This document shows positions 1-9,431 of a DNA stretch of 64,000 bases, piece by piece. The translations under genes were made by a program, and so were the position numbers. Source of the stretch: Poseidonocella sp. HB161398 (lineage in GTDB: Bacteria > Pseudomonadota > Alphaproteobacteria > Rhodobacterales > Rhodobacteraceae); NCBI RefSeq assembly GCF_005870025.1, contig NZ_VATA01000017.1, positions 62,001 to 126,000 on the forward strand. Reading direction: 5' to 3'. Below the pieces are notes generated by a model. That model worked only from the letters and a program-made list of their open reading frames with translations. It searched no databases and was not told the origin of the DNA. How positions within the stretch are numbered: the stretch's first letter is position 1; each line of letters begins with the position of its first letter.

Positions 1-81
1 GCCGGGGCCGGCTTCGCTCCGCCGGAGCGGTTCTTCTCCAGCCTCTTCTGGGCGGCCTGGCACGCGCAGCTGCAGGGCTAG
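1..81 (+). CDS. C-terminal end of an unidentified protein (partial)
   Basis: Frame 1 is open from the window edge to a TAG at 79-81 and gives 26 residues ending in HAQLQG. The codon use is as GC-rich as in the intact genes, so it is probably the tail of a real gene that begins outside the window. Nothing in these residues identifies a family. The next 60 bases hold no gene. Confidence 0.35.
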   Translation, partial: AGAGFAPPERFFSSLFWAAWHAQLQG

Positions 82-140
82 CTGTTCGACCCCACGGTTT
101 GATGGTGCAGGTCCATTCTCTGGAATGGAAGGAAGCCCTA

Positions 141-407
141 CGGGACAGGTTCGTCACGGCAGCGCCACGTTCCGTTGACCGGCAGGCGAATGCGCCGAGA
201 GGGGCGCACGCCATCCGGGCTGCACTGCAGCGATCGCAAGCTTCGACCGCAGCGCCAGGCCGGGACCTCGGGATCCATCCGGAGACGGTCGCAACGTGGC
301 GCAGGCGCCAGACGGCCGAGGATCGCAAGACCGGTCCGAGGGAACCGCGCTCATTCATGAACCGCTGCCCGGCCCTGGGAAGCGTCGAGATCGAAGCGAT
401 TGCCTGA
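141..407 (+). pseudogene. IS481-family transposase N-terminal remnant
   Basis: Two reading frames together resemble the start of IS481-type transposases. One gives GQVRHGSAT near 147-175. A second gives AALQRSQAST near 220, then DLGIHPETVATWRRR and EDRKTGPREPRS to about 357, which is the N-terminal helix-turn-helix of this family. The frame changes between the two, and everything after about 380, including the DDE catalytic core, is missing. It is a dead 5' fragment. The family assignment rests on my memory of IS481 N-termini. Confidence 0.6.
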
Positions 408-463
408 AACCGGCGCGGAAAGGCGCGTATCGTCCCGTCGTCCGATTAGCGCAGCAAGGCCAC

Positions 464-859
464 ATGGCGCCGGTGCTGCAGATCTCGCTGCCGAGCCTCG
501 CCGGGCTGGCGACGCTGGCCGGGGTGGTGGTCAATGGCGCGATCCTGCTCCTGGCCTTCGTCAAGGACCGGGTGGCAGAGGGCGCCAGCCTGGAGGAGGC
601 CGTGCGCGCGGCGGTGCGCGACCGCTTCCGCGCCATCGCGCTGACCGCCGTCGCGGGGCTGGCGCCGCTGCTTTTCGAGCAGAACACCCAGGCGCAGTTC
701 CTGCGCCCGATCGTGGCCAGCCTCGCCCTCGGCCTGGCAAGCGCCGCCGTGCTGTCGCTGATCCTGGCCCCGGCGATTCTGCTGATCCTGCGCGACCTCG
801 GGCTCTGCCGCGAGGCGCGGCCAGCGGTGCCGGGCAGGGCAGCGCCCGGGCCCGCCTGA
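464..859 (+). pseudogene. C-terminal fragment of an RND-family efflux permease
   Basis: The open frame gives about 131 residues resembling the last three transmembrane helices of an RND (AcrB/HAE1-like) inner-membrane pump: a hydrophobic helix with GVVVNGAILL, the conserved cytoplasmic stretch EAVRAAVRDRFRAIALTAV, then two more helices. A full pump has about 1,020-1,050 residues, so only the last eighth remains. It directly follows the IS481 remnant, which suggests that insertion and deletion removed the rest. It ends 7 bases before the convergent dctM stop codon. It is unlikely to be functional. Confidence 0.7.
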
Positions 860-866
860 GGACGGC

Positions 867-2171
867 TCAGCGCGCCAGCATCCGCTCGGGCAGGGCGGTC
901 GCCAGTCCGGGGAAGAGCGCCAGCAGAAGGATCGCGAGCACCAGCAGCCCGAAGAACGGCGCCGAGGCGCGGGTCACCGCCCACATGTCGCGGCCGGTCA
1001 TGCCCTGCAGCACGAAGAGGTTGAACCCGACCGGCGGGGTGAGCTGCGCCATCTCGACCACCAGGATCAGGTAGATGCCGAACCAGACCGGATCGAACCC
1101 GGCCTGCACCACCATCGGCAGCGCCACGGAGGTGGTCAGCACGATCATCGAGGCGCCCTCGAGAAAGCAGCCGAGCACCACGTAGATCAGCGTCAGCAGA
1201 AGCAGCAGCATCGCCGGGGAGAGCTGCTGCCCGGCCACCCAGCCCGCCAGAGCGGCGGGGATGCCCAGATAGGCCATGCCGACCGACAGCACCGCGGCGC
1301 CGAGGATGATCGCGGTGATCATGCAGCTGGTGCGCACCGCGGCCAGCAGGCTCTGGGCGAAGGCAGCCCGGGTCAGCGATCCGCCCGCCCAGGCCAGCGC
1401 CAGCGCGCCGAAGACGCCCAGTGTCGCCGCCTCGGTCGGCGTGGCAATGCCGCCATAGATCGAGCCGATCACCGCCAGGATCAGCAGCACCACCGGGATC
1501 AGCCGGCGCGAGCGGCGCAGCTTCTCGGCAAGGGACAGGCGCGGTCCCGCGGGCGGCGCGGCGCGGCCGCCGAGCGCCGACCAGAGCATCACGTAGCCCA
1601 TGAACAGCCCCATCACCATCAGCCCCGGCAGGATGCCCGCGATGAACAGCCGCGAGATCGACTGCTGCGCCGAGATGCCGTAGACGATCATCATGATCGA
1701 GGGCGGGATCAGCAGGCCCAGCGTGCCCGACCCGGCCAGGGTGCCGATCGCCATCTGCTCGTCATAGCCGCGGCTCTTCAGCTCGGGCAGGCTCATCCGC
1801 CCGATCGTCGCCGCCGTCACCGCCGAGGAGCCCGCCACCGCCGCCATCACCCCGCAGCCGACGATATTGACGTGCAGCAGCCGCCCCGGCAGCCGCTCGA
1901 GCCAGGGGGCGAGCCCCTGGAACATGTCCTCCGACAGCCGCGCTCGGAACAGGATCTCGCCCATCCAGACGAAGAGCGGCAGCGCCGTCAGCGCCCAGCC
2001 CCAGCTATGGTCCCAGAGCGTCGTCGCCAGGATCGAGGCCGCCGGGGCCGGGGTGAAGAGCGCGATCGCGGCAAAGCCCGCCAGCGCCAGCGACAGCCCG
2101 ATCCAGAGCCCGCCCGCCAGCAGCGCCATCAGGAAGAGGCCGAGAAGGCCGGTGATCGTCAGAACGTCCAT
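867..2171 (-). CDS. dctM: TRAP transporter large permease (DctM family)
   Basis: The 434-residue integral membrane protein is the channel subunit of a tripartite ATP-independent periplasmic transporter, which couples solute uptake to a sodium or proton gradient. About twelve hydrophobic segments are visible, with the family patterns GSGTLGLLIPPS near the middle and LTPPVGFNLFV towards the end. An open frame continues upstream of the chosen ATG, but this start gives the family-typical N-terminus MDVLTITGLLGLFLM and lies 22 bases after dctQ. It is the last gene of a dctP-dctQ-dctM operon. The substrate cannot be read from sequence; the divergent allantoinase-like and racemase genes suggest a ring-amide or amino-acid-like compound. 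Confidence 0.93.
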   Translation of the reverse strand: MDVLTITGLLGLFLMALLAGGLWIGLSLALAGFAAIALFTPAPAASILATTLWDHSWGWALTALPLFVWMGEILFRARLSEDMFQGLAPWLERLPGRLLHVNIVGCGVMAAVAGSSAVTAATIGRMSLPELKSRGYDEQMAIGTLAGSGTLGLLIPPSIMMIVYGISAQQSISRLFIAGILPGLMVMGLFMGYVMLWSALGGRAAPPAGPRLSLAEKLRRSRRLIPVVLLILAVIGSIYGGIATPTEAATLGVFGALALAWAGGSLTRAAFAQSLLAAVRTSCMITAIILGAAVLSVGMAYLGIPAALAGWVAGQQLSPAMLLLLLTLIYVVLGCFLEGASMIVLTTSVALPMVVQAGFDPVWFGIYLILVVEMAQLTPPVGFNLFVLQGMTGRDMWAVTRASAPFFGLLVLAILLLALFPGLATALPERMLAR

Positions 2172-2193
2172 CGGTCCGCCTTTCGCATTGCGG

Positions 2194-2718
2194 TCATTCC
2201 GCGGGTTCGGGCGCGTCGAGCGCGGTTTCGGCAGGCGCGGCAAAGCCCGGACGCCGCCCGGCAAGCACCAGCGCCAGCTCGTCCGCCATGGCGACGGCCA
2301 GCAGGACCAGCCCCGCCAGCATCGCCGATTGCGGGATCCAGACGGGGATCGCCAGCAGCCCCGGGCTGAGATCGCCGAAGCGCCAGGAGTCGTGCACCAT
2401 CTCCCAGGTCTGCCAGCTGGCGAAGCCGCAGGCGAAGGTGCCGAAGAGGCTGATCCAGGCCTCGGCCAGCCAGGCCGCGCGGCCGCGGAGCCGCCCGACC
2501 AGCAGCGAGACCCGCACATGCCCGCCGGTCTTCAGCGTATAGGCCATGCCGAGGAAGGTGGTCCCCGCCAGGAAGAAGCCGCCGCTCTCGGTCGAGTCGA
2601 TGGTCACGCCGATCACGCGGCCGATCACCTGGGCGACGATGGTCACGGCGATCATCGCCAGGCAGAGCGCGGCCAGCGCGCCGCTGCCGCGGTAGAGAAG
2701 ATCCAGGGCCTTGCGCAT
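2194..2718 (-). CDS. dctQ: TRAP transporter small permease (DctQ family)
   Basis: The 174-residue protein has four predicted membrane helices and is the small membrane subunit that pairs with DctM. The N-terminal helix (LCLAMIAVTIVAQVIGRV) and the later motif GMAYTLKTGGHVRVSLL are characteristic of DctQ. A good ribosome site, AAGGAG, lies six bases before the ATG. It sits between dctP and dctM in the same operon. The C-terminal 20 residues are acidic and proline/alanine-rich and probably cytoplasmic. Confidence 0.92.
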   Translation of the reverse strand: MRKALDLLYRGSGALAALCLAMIAVTIVAQVIGRVIGVTIDSTESGGFFLAGTTFLGMAYTLKTGGHVRVSLLVGRLRGRAAWLAEAWISLFGTFACGFASWQTWEMVHDSWRFGDLSPGLLAIPVWIPQSAMLAGLVLLAVAMADELALVLAGRRPGFAAPAETALDAPEPAE

Positions 2719-2772
2719 TGGCTGCTCCTTTCCGCCGCCCCGGCCCGCAGGCGCGGGGCGCGCATCATGTGG

Positions 2773-3759
2773 CTACAGCCCGGCCCTGTAGGTCTCGAGC
2801 ACGGCGATCGCCTCGGGCGAGGCGCTGGCCTGCCAGTCCTCCATCATGTCCGCGCCGATCTCCTTCAGCCGGGCGATGACCTCCTCCGGCGCGTCCTCGA
2901 CGGTCATGCCGTTCTCCTCGAGAATGCCGAGCTGGTCCGAATAGGTGGCCTTGCTCATCTCCCAGCCGCGCCTGGTGGCAGCCTCGCCCGCGGCGAGCAG
3001 CGCCGCCTGCGTCCCGGCGGGCAGCGCCTCGAACGTCTCCTTGTTCACGATGATCGCGTTCTTGGTGTAGATCGCGCCCGCGGCGGTGAAATAGCCGGTA
3101 TTGTCCCAGGCCTGGATGTCGATGCCGGTCTGCGGCGAGGTGAAGAGCGCGTCGATCAGGCCGGTGGCGAAGGCCTGCGGGATCTCGGCGAAGGGCAGGA
3201 TCGTCGCCTCGAAGCCGAGCGCATTGCCCATGTCCTGGGTCGCCCTGGAATAGATCCGCAGCTTCTGCCCCTGGAAATCCGCGAGGCCGCTGACCGGCGT
3301 CTTGGTGTAGAAGCCCTGTCCGGGCCAGGGCTGGTAGGCCAGGACCTTCAGGCCGATGCGGTCGAAGAGCGCGTCGAAATAGGGCTTCTGCGCCTCCATC
3401 AGCGCCCAGGCGGCATCGTAGTCGCCGGCCACGAAGGGCAGCCCGGCGAGGTTGTACATCGGATCCTCGTTGGAATACGAACCCAGCCGGATCTCGCCGA
3501 TCTGGACCTGCCCGGTCTGCACTGCGCGGCGGATCGCGTCGAGCTTCATCAGCGTGCCGTTGGAATGCAGCGCGATCCTGACCTCGCCGCCGGTGCCCGC
3601 GTCCACATCGGCGATGAACTGCTGCAGGTTCTGGGTCAGGAAGTTGCTGTCGGGATAGCCGCTGGCCATCGTCCAGGCGGTTTCGGCCAGGGCCGGCGCG
3701 GCGCTCAGCGCCAGGCCCGCCGCGGCGAGAAGGGCTTTCGTAGTCGAGAAGGCGGTCAT
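2773..3759 (-). CDS. dctP: TRAP transporter substrate-binding protein (DctP family)
   Basis: The 328-residue periplasmic solute receptor has a Sec signal peptide (about residues 1-25, ending APALAE). The mature DctP fold is recognisable from IALHSNGTLMK, GEIRLGSYSNEDPMY and the FTSPQTGIDIQAWDN segment near the ligand pocket. The ATG at 3759 is preferred because GGGGA lies six bases upstream; an ATG at 3765 is also in frame but too close to that site. It heads the operon. The palindrome at 3850-3861 lies about 90 bases upstream and is probably the GntR-regulated operator. Confidence 0.93.
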   Translation of the reverse strand: MTAFSTTKALLAAAGLALSAAPALAETAWTMASGYPDSNFLTQNLQQFIADVDAGTGGEVRIALHSNGTLMKLDAIRRAVQTGQVQIGEIRLGSYSNEDPMYNLAGLPFVAGDYDAAWALMEAQKPYFDALFDRIGLKVLAYQPWPGQGFYTKTPVSGLADFQGQKLRIYSRATQDMGNALGFEATILPFAEIPQAFATGLIDALFTSPQTGIDIQAWDNTGYFTAAGAIYTKNAIIVNKETFEALPAGTQAALLAAGEAATRRGWEMSKATYSDQLGILEENGMTVEDAPEEVIARLKEIGADMMEDWQASASPEAIAVLETYRAGL

Positions 3760-3849
3760 GGACATTCCCCGTTGCTGTTACTGCCTGCGCCGCGGGATCG
3801 GGCGGCATGTCCTCAACTGCGGGTCGGGGCGCATCCCGTTGCAAGAATA

Positions 3850-3861
3850 ATCGTATACGAT
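3850..3861. promoter_or_regulatory. Candidate GntR operator upstream of dctP
   Basis: ATCGTATACGAT is a perfect 12-base palindrome in the region between dctP and the GntR gene. GntR proteins of the FCD class commonly bind short palindromes centred on GTATAC. A near copy lies at 4058-4069. Two copies bracketing a divergent promoter region next to a GntR gene make these the likely sites of its regulator. Confidence 0.6.
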
Positions 3862-4057
3862 AAGGACATTCGTTCCGCTCCCATCCCGGGCTAAGTTCGG
3901 ATGCCCGATTTCGCGCCGCTTCGGCTGCATTCTGGACCCGAAGCGTACAGAAATCGGCACTCATGGCCGAATTGGGCTGATTCCGGCACGAATCCGACCG
4001 CGGCTCCTTGCCAGCCGGAGGCGGCTGGGGCAAAAGAGCGGGGCAGATCGCGCCATG

Positions 4058-4069
4058 ATCGTACACGAT
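4058..4069. promoter_or_regulatory. Second candidate GntR operator
   Basis: ATCGTACACGAT matches the site at 3850-3861 in 11 of 12 positions and is symmetric except for its central pair. It overlaps an in-frame ATG at 4055 and lies just before the preferred GntR start at 4085, as expected for autoregulation. Confidence 0.5.
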
Positions 4070-4084
4070 ACAGAAGACAACGGG

Positions 4085-4780
4085 ATGCCAGACTCCAAGC
4101 CCATGACCGATGACGAGATCCACCGCGAGATCCTGGAGGCCATCCTGGACGGGCGCCTCGCGCCCGGCGAGAAGCTGGGGCAGGACGAGCTGGGCAAGGT
4201 CTTCGGCGTCAGCAAGACGCGCATCCGCCCCGTCCTGCACCGCCTGACCGACCAGAAGATCGTCACGATCGAGCCGATGCGCGGCGCCTTCGTCGCCCGT
4301 CCCTCGGTGGAGGAGGCCCGCGCCGTGAATGCCGCGCGGCAGATCGTCGAGGAGGGGGTGATCCGCGCCGCCACCCGCGCCGCCCAGCCGAAGCACATCA
4401 CGCAGCTGCGCGAGGCCGTCGCCGAGGAACAGCGCGCCCGCAGCCGCGGCGACACGGGCCAGGCCCACCGCATGACCGGCGAATTCCACTGCGAGCTCGC
4501 CCGCGTCACCGGCAATGACGTGGTGGTGGAGCTGGTGCGCGAACTGGTCTCGCGCGACAGCCTCGTGGTCGCGCTCTACCAGCGCCCGGCCTCGTCGGGC
4601 TGCTCGCTCGGCGGCCACGCGGACCTGATCGACAAGATCGCTTCGGGCGACGAGGATGCCGCCGCCCATGCCATGCGCCATCACCTGCAGGACGTGATGG
4701 CCAGCCTCGACCTGGGCGGCGAGGCGCGCAAGGCGCCGTCGCTGGCCGCCGCCTTCTCGCATCTGGGCAACAGGCGGTGA
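4085..4780 (+). CDS. GntR-family transcriptional regulator (FCD/FadR-like)
   Basis: The protein has about 231 residues, with an N-terminal winged helix (GEKLGQDELGKVFGVSKTRIRPVLHRL, then the wing VTIEPMRGAFV) and an all-helical C-terminal FCD ligand domain containing the metal-site-like EFHCELA and HADLIDKIASGD. The start is uncertain. ATG at 4085 has AGAAG eight bases upstream. The in-frame ATG at 4055 overlaps a likely operator and is less attractive. The gene overlaps the next one by four bases (GTGA) and is divergent from the TRAP operon. It probably senses the transported substrate or a breakdown product and represses both directions. Confidence 0.9.
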   Translation: MPDSKPMTDDEIHREILEAILDGRLAPGEKLGQDELGKVFGVSKTRIRPVLHRLTDQKIVTIEPMRGAFVARPSVEEARAVNAARQIVEEGVIRAATRAAQPKHITQLREAVAEEQRARSRGDTGQAHRMTGEFHCELARVTGNDVVVELVRELVSRDSLVVALYQRPASSGCSLGGHADLIDKIASGDEDAAAHAMRHHLQDVMASLDLGGEARKAPSLAAAFSHLGNRR

Positions 4781-5691
4781 CGCTGGCCGCGCGCGACTTC
4801 CTGGCGCCGCGGCCCGAGGCGCCCGTGGCCGCCTGGCCCGGCGGCGCGCGGCTCGCCGTCTCCTTCGTGCTGAATTTCGAGGAGGGGGCCGAGCTTTCCA
4901 TTGCCGATGGCGACGAGCGCAACGAGCCGGTCTACGAGGTCCGCGACGAGGTGCTGGGCGCGCCCGATCCCTGCATGGGCTCGCATTTCGAATACGGGCC
5001 GCGCGCGGGCTACGACCGCATCCTGGCGCTGCTCGAGGCGCATGGCATCCGCGCGACGGTCAGCACCTGCGCCCGCGCGGCCGAGCGCCTGCCCGCGCTG
5101 ATCGCCGGGGCTGCCGCGCGCGGGCACGAGATCTCCTGCCATGGCTACCGCTGGGAGTCCCATGCCGGCATGGCGCCCGGTGCCGAGGCGGCAATCATCG
5201 CCCGCTGCCATGCGAGCCTGTCGCGCATCGCCGGGCAGCCGCCGGTCGGCTGGCACACCCGCTCGGCCGCTTCGGCGCAGACCCGGCAGCTGCTGCGCGC
5301 GCATGGCGGCTTCCTCTACGATTCCGACGCCTATAACGACGACCTTCCCTATCTTGCGCCGGGAGGGGAGGCGCCGCATGTGATCCTGCCCTACAGCTTC
5401 GACACCAATGATATGCGCTTCGGCCCGGGCGGCGGCTTCGTCTTCGGCGCGGATTTCGCCCGCTATTGCGGCGACGCCTTCGACTGGCTCCGCCGCGAGG
5501 CGCAGACGCGGCCGCGGATGATGTCGGTGGGGCTGCACCAGCGGATCATCGGCCGGCCCGGGCGGATCGGCGGGCTGGCGCAGCTTCTCGCCCACATGAC
5601 CGCGCAGGAGGGCGTCTGGTTCGCCACCCGCGCCGAGATCGCGCAGGCCTGGCGGGCGAATTGCGGCCTGCCGCCCTGGATGCCTGCATGA
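4777..5691 (+). CDS. Polysaccharide-deacetylase-family hydrolase, allantoinase (PuuE)-like
   Basis: The 304-residue NodB-fold protein belongs to the cofactor-light deacetylase family that includes PuuE, which opens the allantoin ring. Visible family features are an N-terminal VSFVLNFEEGAELS, EYGPRAGYDRILALLEAHGI, GHEISCHGYRWE (the catalytic-region histidines) and a late LHQRIIGRPGRI. PuuE-like proteins of this length typically lack signal peptides, and none is seen. It begins with GTG overlapping the GntR stop and overlaps the following racemase by four bases, so the three are translated together. A role in opening an amide ring (allantoin, hydantoin or a relative) imported by the TRAP system is an inference. 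Confidence 0.85.
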   Translation: MTLAARDFLAPRPEAPVAAWPGGARLAVSFVLNFEEGAELSIADGDERNEPVYEVRDEVLGAPDPCMGSHFEYGPRAGYDRILALLEAHGIRATVSTCARAAERLPALIAGAAARGHEISCHGYRWESHAGMAPGAEAAIIARCHASLSRIAGQPPVGWHTRSAASAQTRQLLRAHGGFLYDSDAYNDDLPYLAPGGEAPHVILPYSFDTNDMRFGPGGGFVFGADFARYCGDAFDWLRREAQTRPRMMSVGLHQRIIGRPGRIGGLAQLLAHMTAQEGVWFATRAEIAQAWRANCGLPPWMPA

Positions 5692-6344
5692 CGCTGCTGA
5701 TCGTCAATTCGAACACCACGCAGGGCATCACCGATCTGGTGGCGGCAGAGGCGCGGCGGGCGGCGGGGCCGGGCACGGCGATCCGCGCGGTGACGGCGCC
5801 CTTCGGCCCGGCCGCGATCGAGACGCAGGAAGATGCCCGGATCGCCGGGCTGGCGACGCTGCAGGCCCTGCGCGAGGCCGCGCCGCCGGTCGAGGCGGCG
5901 ATCATCGCCTGCTTCAGCGATCCCGGACTGGCCGAGGCCCGCCGAACGCTGCCCTTCCCGGTCTTCGGCATCGCCGAGGCCGCGATGCGCCGGGCCGCCG
6001 CGCTTGGCCCACGCTTCTCGATCCTGACGGTCGCGCCTTCGACCCTGCCGGGCATCCGCGCCACCGCGGCACAATACGGGTTCGGCGACCGGCTGGCCGG
6101 GGTACATGCGCTGGATCAGCGGGTGCTGGAGAGCCATTCCGATCCGGACGGTACCGCGCGCGCCATGGCGGAGCTGGCGCAGCAGGTGCTGGCGGCGGAG
6201 GCGCCCGACGTGCTGGTCCTTGGCGGCGCGGTCACGGCCGGGCTGCAGCGGCGGCTGGCCGGGCAGGTCCCCGTGCCGCTGCTCGAGGGGCTGAGCTGCG
6301 CCCTGGCCGAGGCCTTGGCCGCCTGCGCCGCCCCCGGGGCCTAG
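5688..6344 (+). CDS. Asp/Glu/hydantoin racemase-family protein
   Basis: The 218-residue protein begins MTLLIVNSNTTQGITDLV, the signature N-terminus of hydantoin racemases and related Asp/Glu racemases. The first catalytic-cysteine region reads AAIIACFSDPGLAEAR (cysteine near residue 66). In the second half the usual second cysteine region reads VLGGAVTAGL, with glycine where catalytically paired racemases have cysteine, so activity as a two-cysteine racemase is doubtful. The ATG overlaps the preceding stop (ATGA). It may be an isomerase or an amide-bond enzyme acting after the PuuE-like hydrolase. Compare the intact-looking paralogue at 19061-19717. Confidence 0.82.
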   Translation: MTLLIVNSNTTQGITDLVAAEARRAAGPGTAIRAVTAPFGPAAIETQEDARIAGLATLQALREAAPPVEAAIIACFSDPGLAEARRTLPFPVFGIAEAAMRRAAALGPRFSILTVAPSTLPGIRATAAQYGFGDRLAGVHALDQRVLESHSDPDGTARAMAELAQQVLAAEAPDVLVLGGAVTAGLQRRLAGQVPVPLLEGLSCALAEALAACAAPGA

Positions 6345-7276
6345 CGGCGGCGGCTCGGGCCGCGAGCGCCGGGGCGGCGAGCGGGATCATCAGCAGGCTG
6401 CTGCTGGCGGTGATGCAGGGCCGGTCGCGCGCCGGCCCGCCGAAGCAGAGGTTGGAGACCGTCTGGGGCGTCGCGATCCGCCCGAGCCTGCGCCCCTCTG
6501 CGCCGTAGACATGGACGCCGTCGCCCGCACTGGCCCGGTTCCGCCCGGCGGCATCGACCCGGATCCCGTCGAAGACCCCGTCCGGGCACGCGGCCGGCAC
6601 CGCGCCGCCCCCCCGGTTGCAGGTCGAAGACGCGGATATGCCGCTCGTTGCCCGGGCTGCGGCTGCCACCGGACTCGGCGACCTGGAGCCGACGCCCGTC
6701 CGGCGGCAAGGCCAGACCGTCGGGATAGGCGCAGTCGCGGATCACCGGCCCCAGCGCGCCGGTCCCGGGGGCGAGCCGGAAGACGAAGCTGCCCGCCTGT
6801 TCCCCCGTGCCGGGGCTGCCCTGGTCGGGAAACTCGACGCCGTAGGTCGGGTCGGTGAACCAGATCGAGCCGTCCGGGTGGCGGATCACGCCATCGGGGC
6901 TGTTGAGCCGCCCGCCTGCGAGGCGCGCGGCCGGAACCTCGCGCTGCCCCTGTGCCGTCGGCCGCGCCAGCGCCCGCGTCCCGTGCTCGCACGGAAGCAG
7001 CCCGCCGGCCCCGTCCGGCGCGATGCCGTTGACGAAATGCCGGGCGCCGCCGCGCCAGTCGCAGGTCTGCCCGGTGAGCTCGGAATAGAGCATCTGCCGG
7101 TCGTTCGGGATGTCGCTGAAGACCACCGCGCGCGGCAGCCGCAGCTAGCAGGGCCCCTCCGTCCAGAGCCCGCCCTGCCAGAGGCAGCGCAGCGCCGCCC
7201 CGGCCGGGAAGAGCTAAGCAAAGCCCGGCGCCAGCGCCGTCAGAACCGCCTCGCCGCTGCCGATGATCTCAGTCAT
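6345..7276 (-). pseudogene. SMP-30/gluconolactonase-like gene, inactivated
   Basis: The ATG at 7276 overlaps the SDR stop by eight bases, so this was the third gene of the aldo/keto reductase-SDR operon. The translation is clearly SMP-30-like: WQGGLWTEGP, VFSDIPNDRQMLY, GIAPDGAGGLL, SPDGVIRHPDGSIWFTDPTYG and CFGGPARDRPCITASSS. Three lesions are seen. Two in-frame TAG codons lie near residues 21 and 44, and the frame shifts at a run of seven C near 6608-6614. The natural stop also appears lost. SMP-30 proteins hydrolyse sugar lactones with a divalent metal, so the pathway has probably lost this step or uses another lactonase. Confidence 0.8.
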
Positions 7277-8111
7277 CCGCGTCCATGTAGGCGGCGAAGG
7301 CCGCCTGGTGACCGGGATGCCAGCGCGACAGCGGCGGGCGGTTCTCGATCAGATCGCCGAGCCCCCAGCGCATCCGCTTCAGGTCGGTGGCGCGGTCGAC
7401 CTCGTTATCCGGGCATAGAATGTAGAAATCGCCCTTGTCGAGCCCGTCGAGCAGGTAGTCGGCCACCTGGCCGGGCGTCCAGGCGCCCGCGGGCTTTTCC
7501 TCCACGCCCTTGGCGCGGGTGAAGCCGGTATAGGTGAAGCCGGGGATCAGCAGATGCGCACTGACCCGCGCGCCGGTCTGCTCGACGAGGTCATGCGCGA
7601 CGGATTCCGACAGCGCCCGCAGCGCCGCCTTTGAGACGTTGTAGGCGGTGTCGCCCGGGGGCAGGGTGATGCCCTGCTTCGAGCCGGTGAAGATCGCCGC
7701 GCCGGGGCCCTCGGCCTCGATCATGCCGGGCAGGAAGATCTGCGCGGCATGGATCGCGCCCCAGAGATTGGTCTCCAGCGTCGCGCGCCAGGTCTCCTCC
7801 CCGGCGAAGAGCCCGCCGCCGCCCTCGCGCCCGGCATTGGACATCAGCACGGAAATCTCGCCGAGCCCGGCCGCGCGGTCCCGCGCCGCTTCCATCTGCG
7901 CGCGGTCGGAGACATCGACGGCGATGGGCACGGCGTCGATGCCCTGCCGCTGCAGACCGGCGGCGGCGGCCTCGAGCGCGGGGCCCGGCAGGTCGGCAAG
8001 CAGGATCTTCATCCCCGCCGCGCCGAACCGCTCGGCCGCGGCGAGGCCGATGCCGCTGGCGCCGCCGGTGATGACGGCGACCTTGCCCTGGGCAATGGCT
8101 GGATGGGTCAT
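7269..8111 (-). CDS. Short-chain dehydrogenase/reductase (SDR)
   Basis: The 280-residue classical SDR has the Rossmann glycine motif TGGASGIG at residues 15-22 and NAG at 92-94. The catalytic set is Ser144 (FTGSKQG), Tyr157 and Lys161 (YNVSK). The acidic residue after strand 2 (LLADLPG, Asp40) favours NAD(H). AAGGAA precedes the ATG. It lies between the aldo/keto reductase and the dead lactonase in one operon, which suggests oxidation of a sugar or sugar-derived alcohol. The C-terminal 40 residues (WHPGHQAAFAAYM) are longer than in the shortest SDRs. The substrate is unknown. Confidence 0.93.
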   Translation of the reverse strand: MTHPAIAQGKVAVITGGASGIGLAAAERFGAAGMKILLADLPGPALEAAAAGLQRQGIDAVPIAVDVSDRAQMEAARDRAAGLGEISVLMSNAGREGGGGLFAGEETWRATLETNLWGAIHAAQIFLPGMIEAEGPGAAIFTGSKQGITLPPGDTAYNVSKAALRALSESVAHDLVEQTGARVSAHLLIPGFTYTGFTRAKGVEEKPAGAWTPGQVADYLLDGLDKGDFYILCPDNEVDRATDLKRMRWGLGDLIENRPPLSRWHPGHQAAFAAYMDADD

Positions 8112-8233
8112 GGCGTTGTTCCTTCCGGTTGGGGCCCCGCCCGGGAGCGGGGCCGGTTGGGATCTGGCGGCCTCTGCCGGGGGGCGGGGCTGGTTGGGGT
8201 CTGGCGGACCCCGCCTGAGGCGGGACGGGGGTC

Positions 8234-9265
<1,032 letters not shown>

Positions 9266-9393
9266 TTCGGTCATCCTCCGGTATCCTGATTGCGGCCCCC
9301 GCCGCGGGCCTCCGGGCGGGACGGGGCAGGGGCGCTGCGGCCGCCTGTATCGCGCGCCGCGGGCCTCCGGACAACATCGCAGGGACCCCGCGG

Positions 9394-9414
9394 CGCTCAA
9401 CGGACTGTTGAGCG
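9394..9414. promoter_or_regulatory. Inverted repeat upstream of the aldo/keto reductase operon
   Basis: CGCTCAAC-N5-GTTGAGCG is a perfect eight-base inverted repeat between the LysR stop and the AKR start. There is no T-run on the minus strand after it, so an operator is more likely than a terminator. The LysR gene just upstream is the natural candidate to bind it. Confidence 0.4.
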
Positions 9415-9431
9415 TTTCTCAAGGATCGCCC

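Noticed and set aside
2765-4762. Open frame of 665 codons on the minus strand across dctP and the GntR gene
   Set aside because: It crosses a divergent promoter region and is out of frame with both recognised genes.
6345-7276. In-frame TAG codons considered as programmed recoding (for example pyrrolysine)
   Set aside because: The gene also has a frameshift and a lost stop codon, and no pyrrolysine genes are present; decay is simpler.
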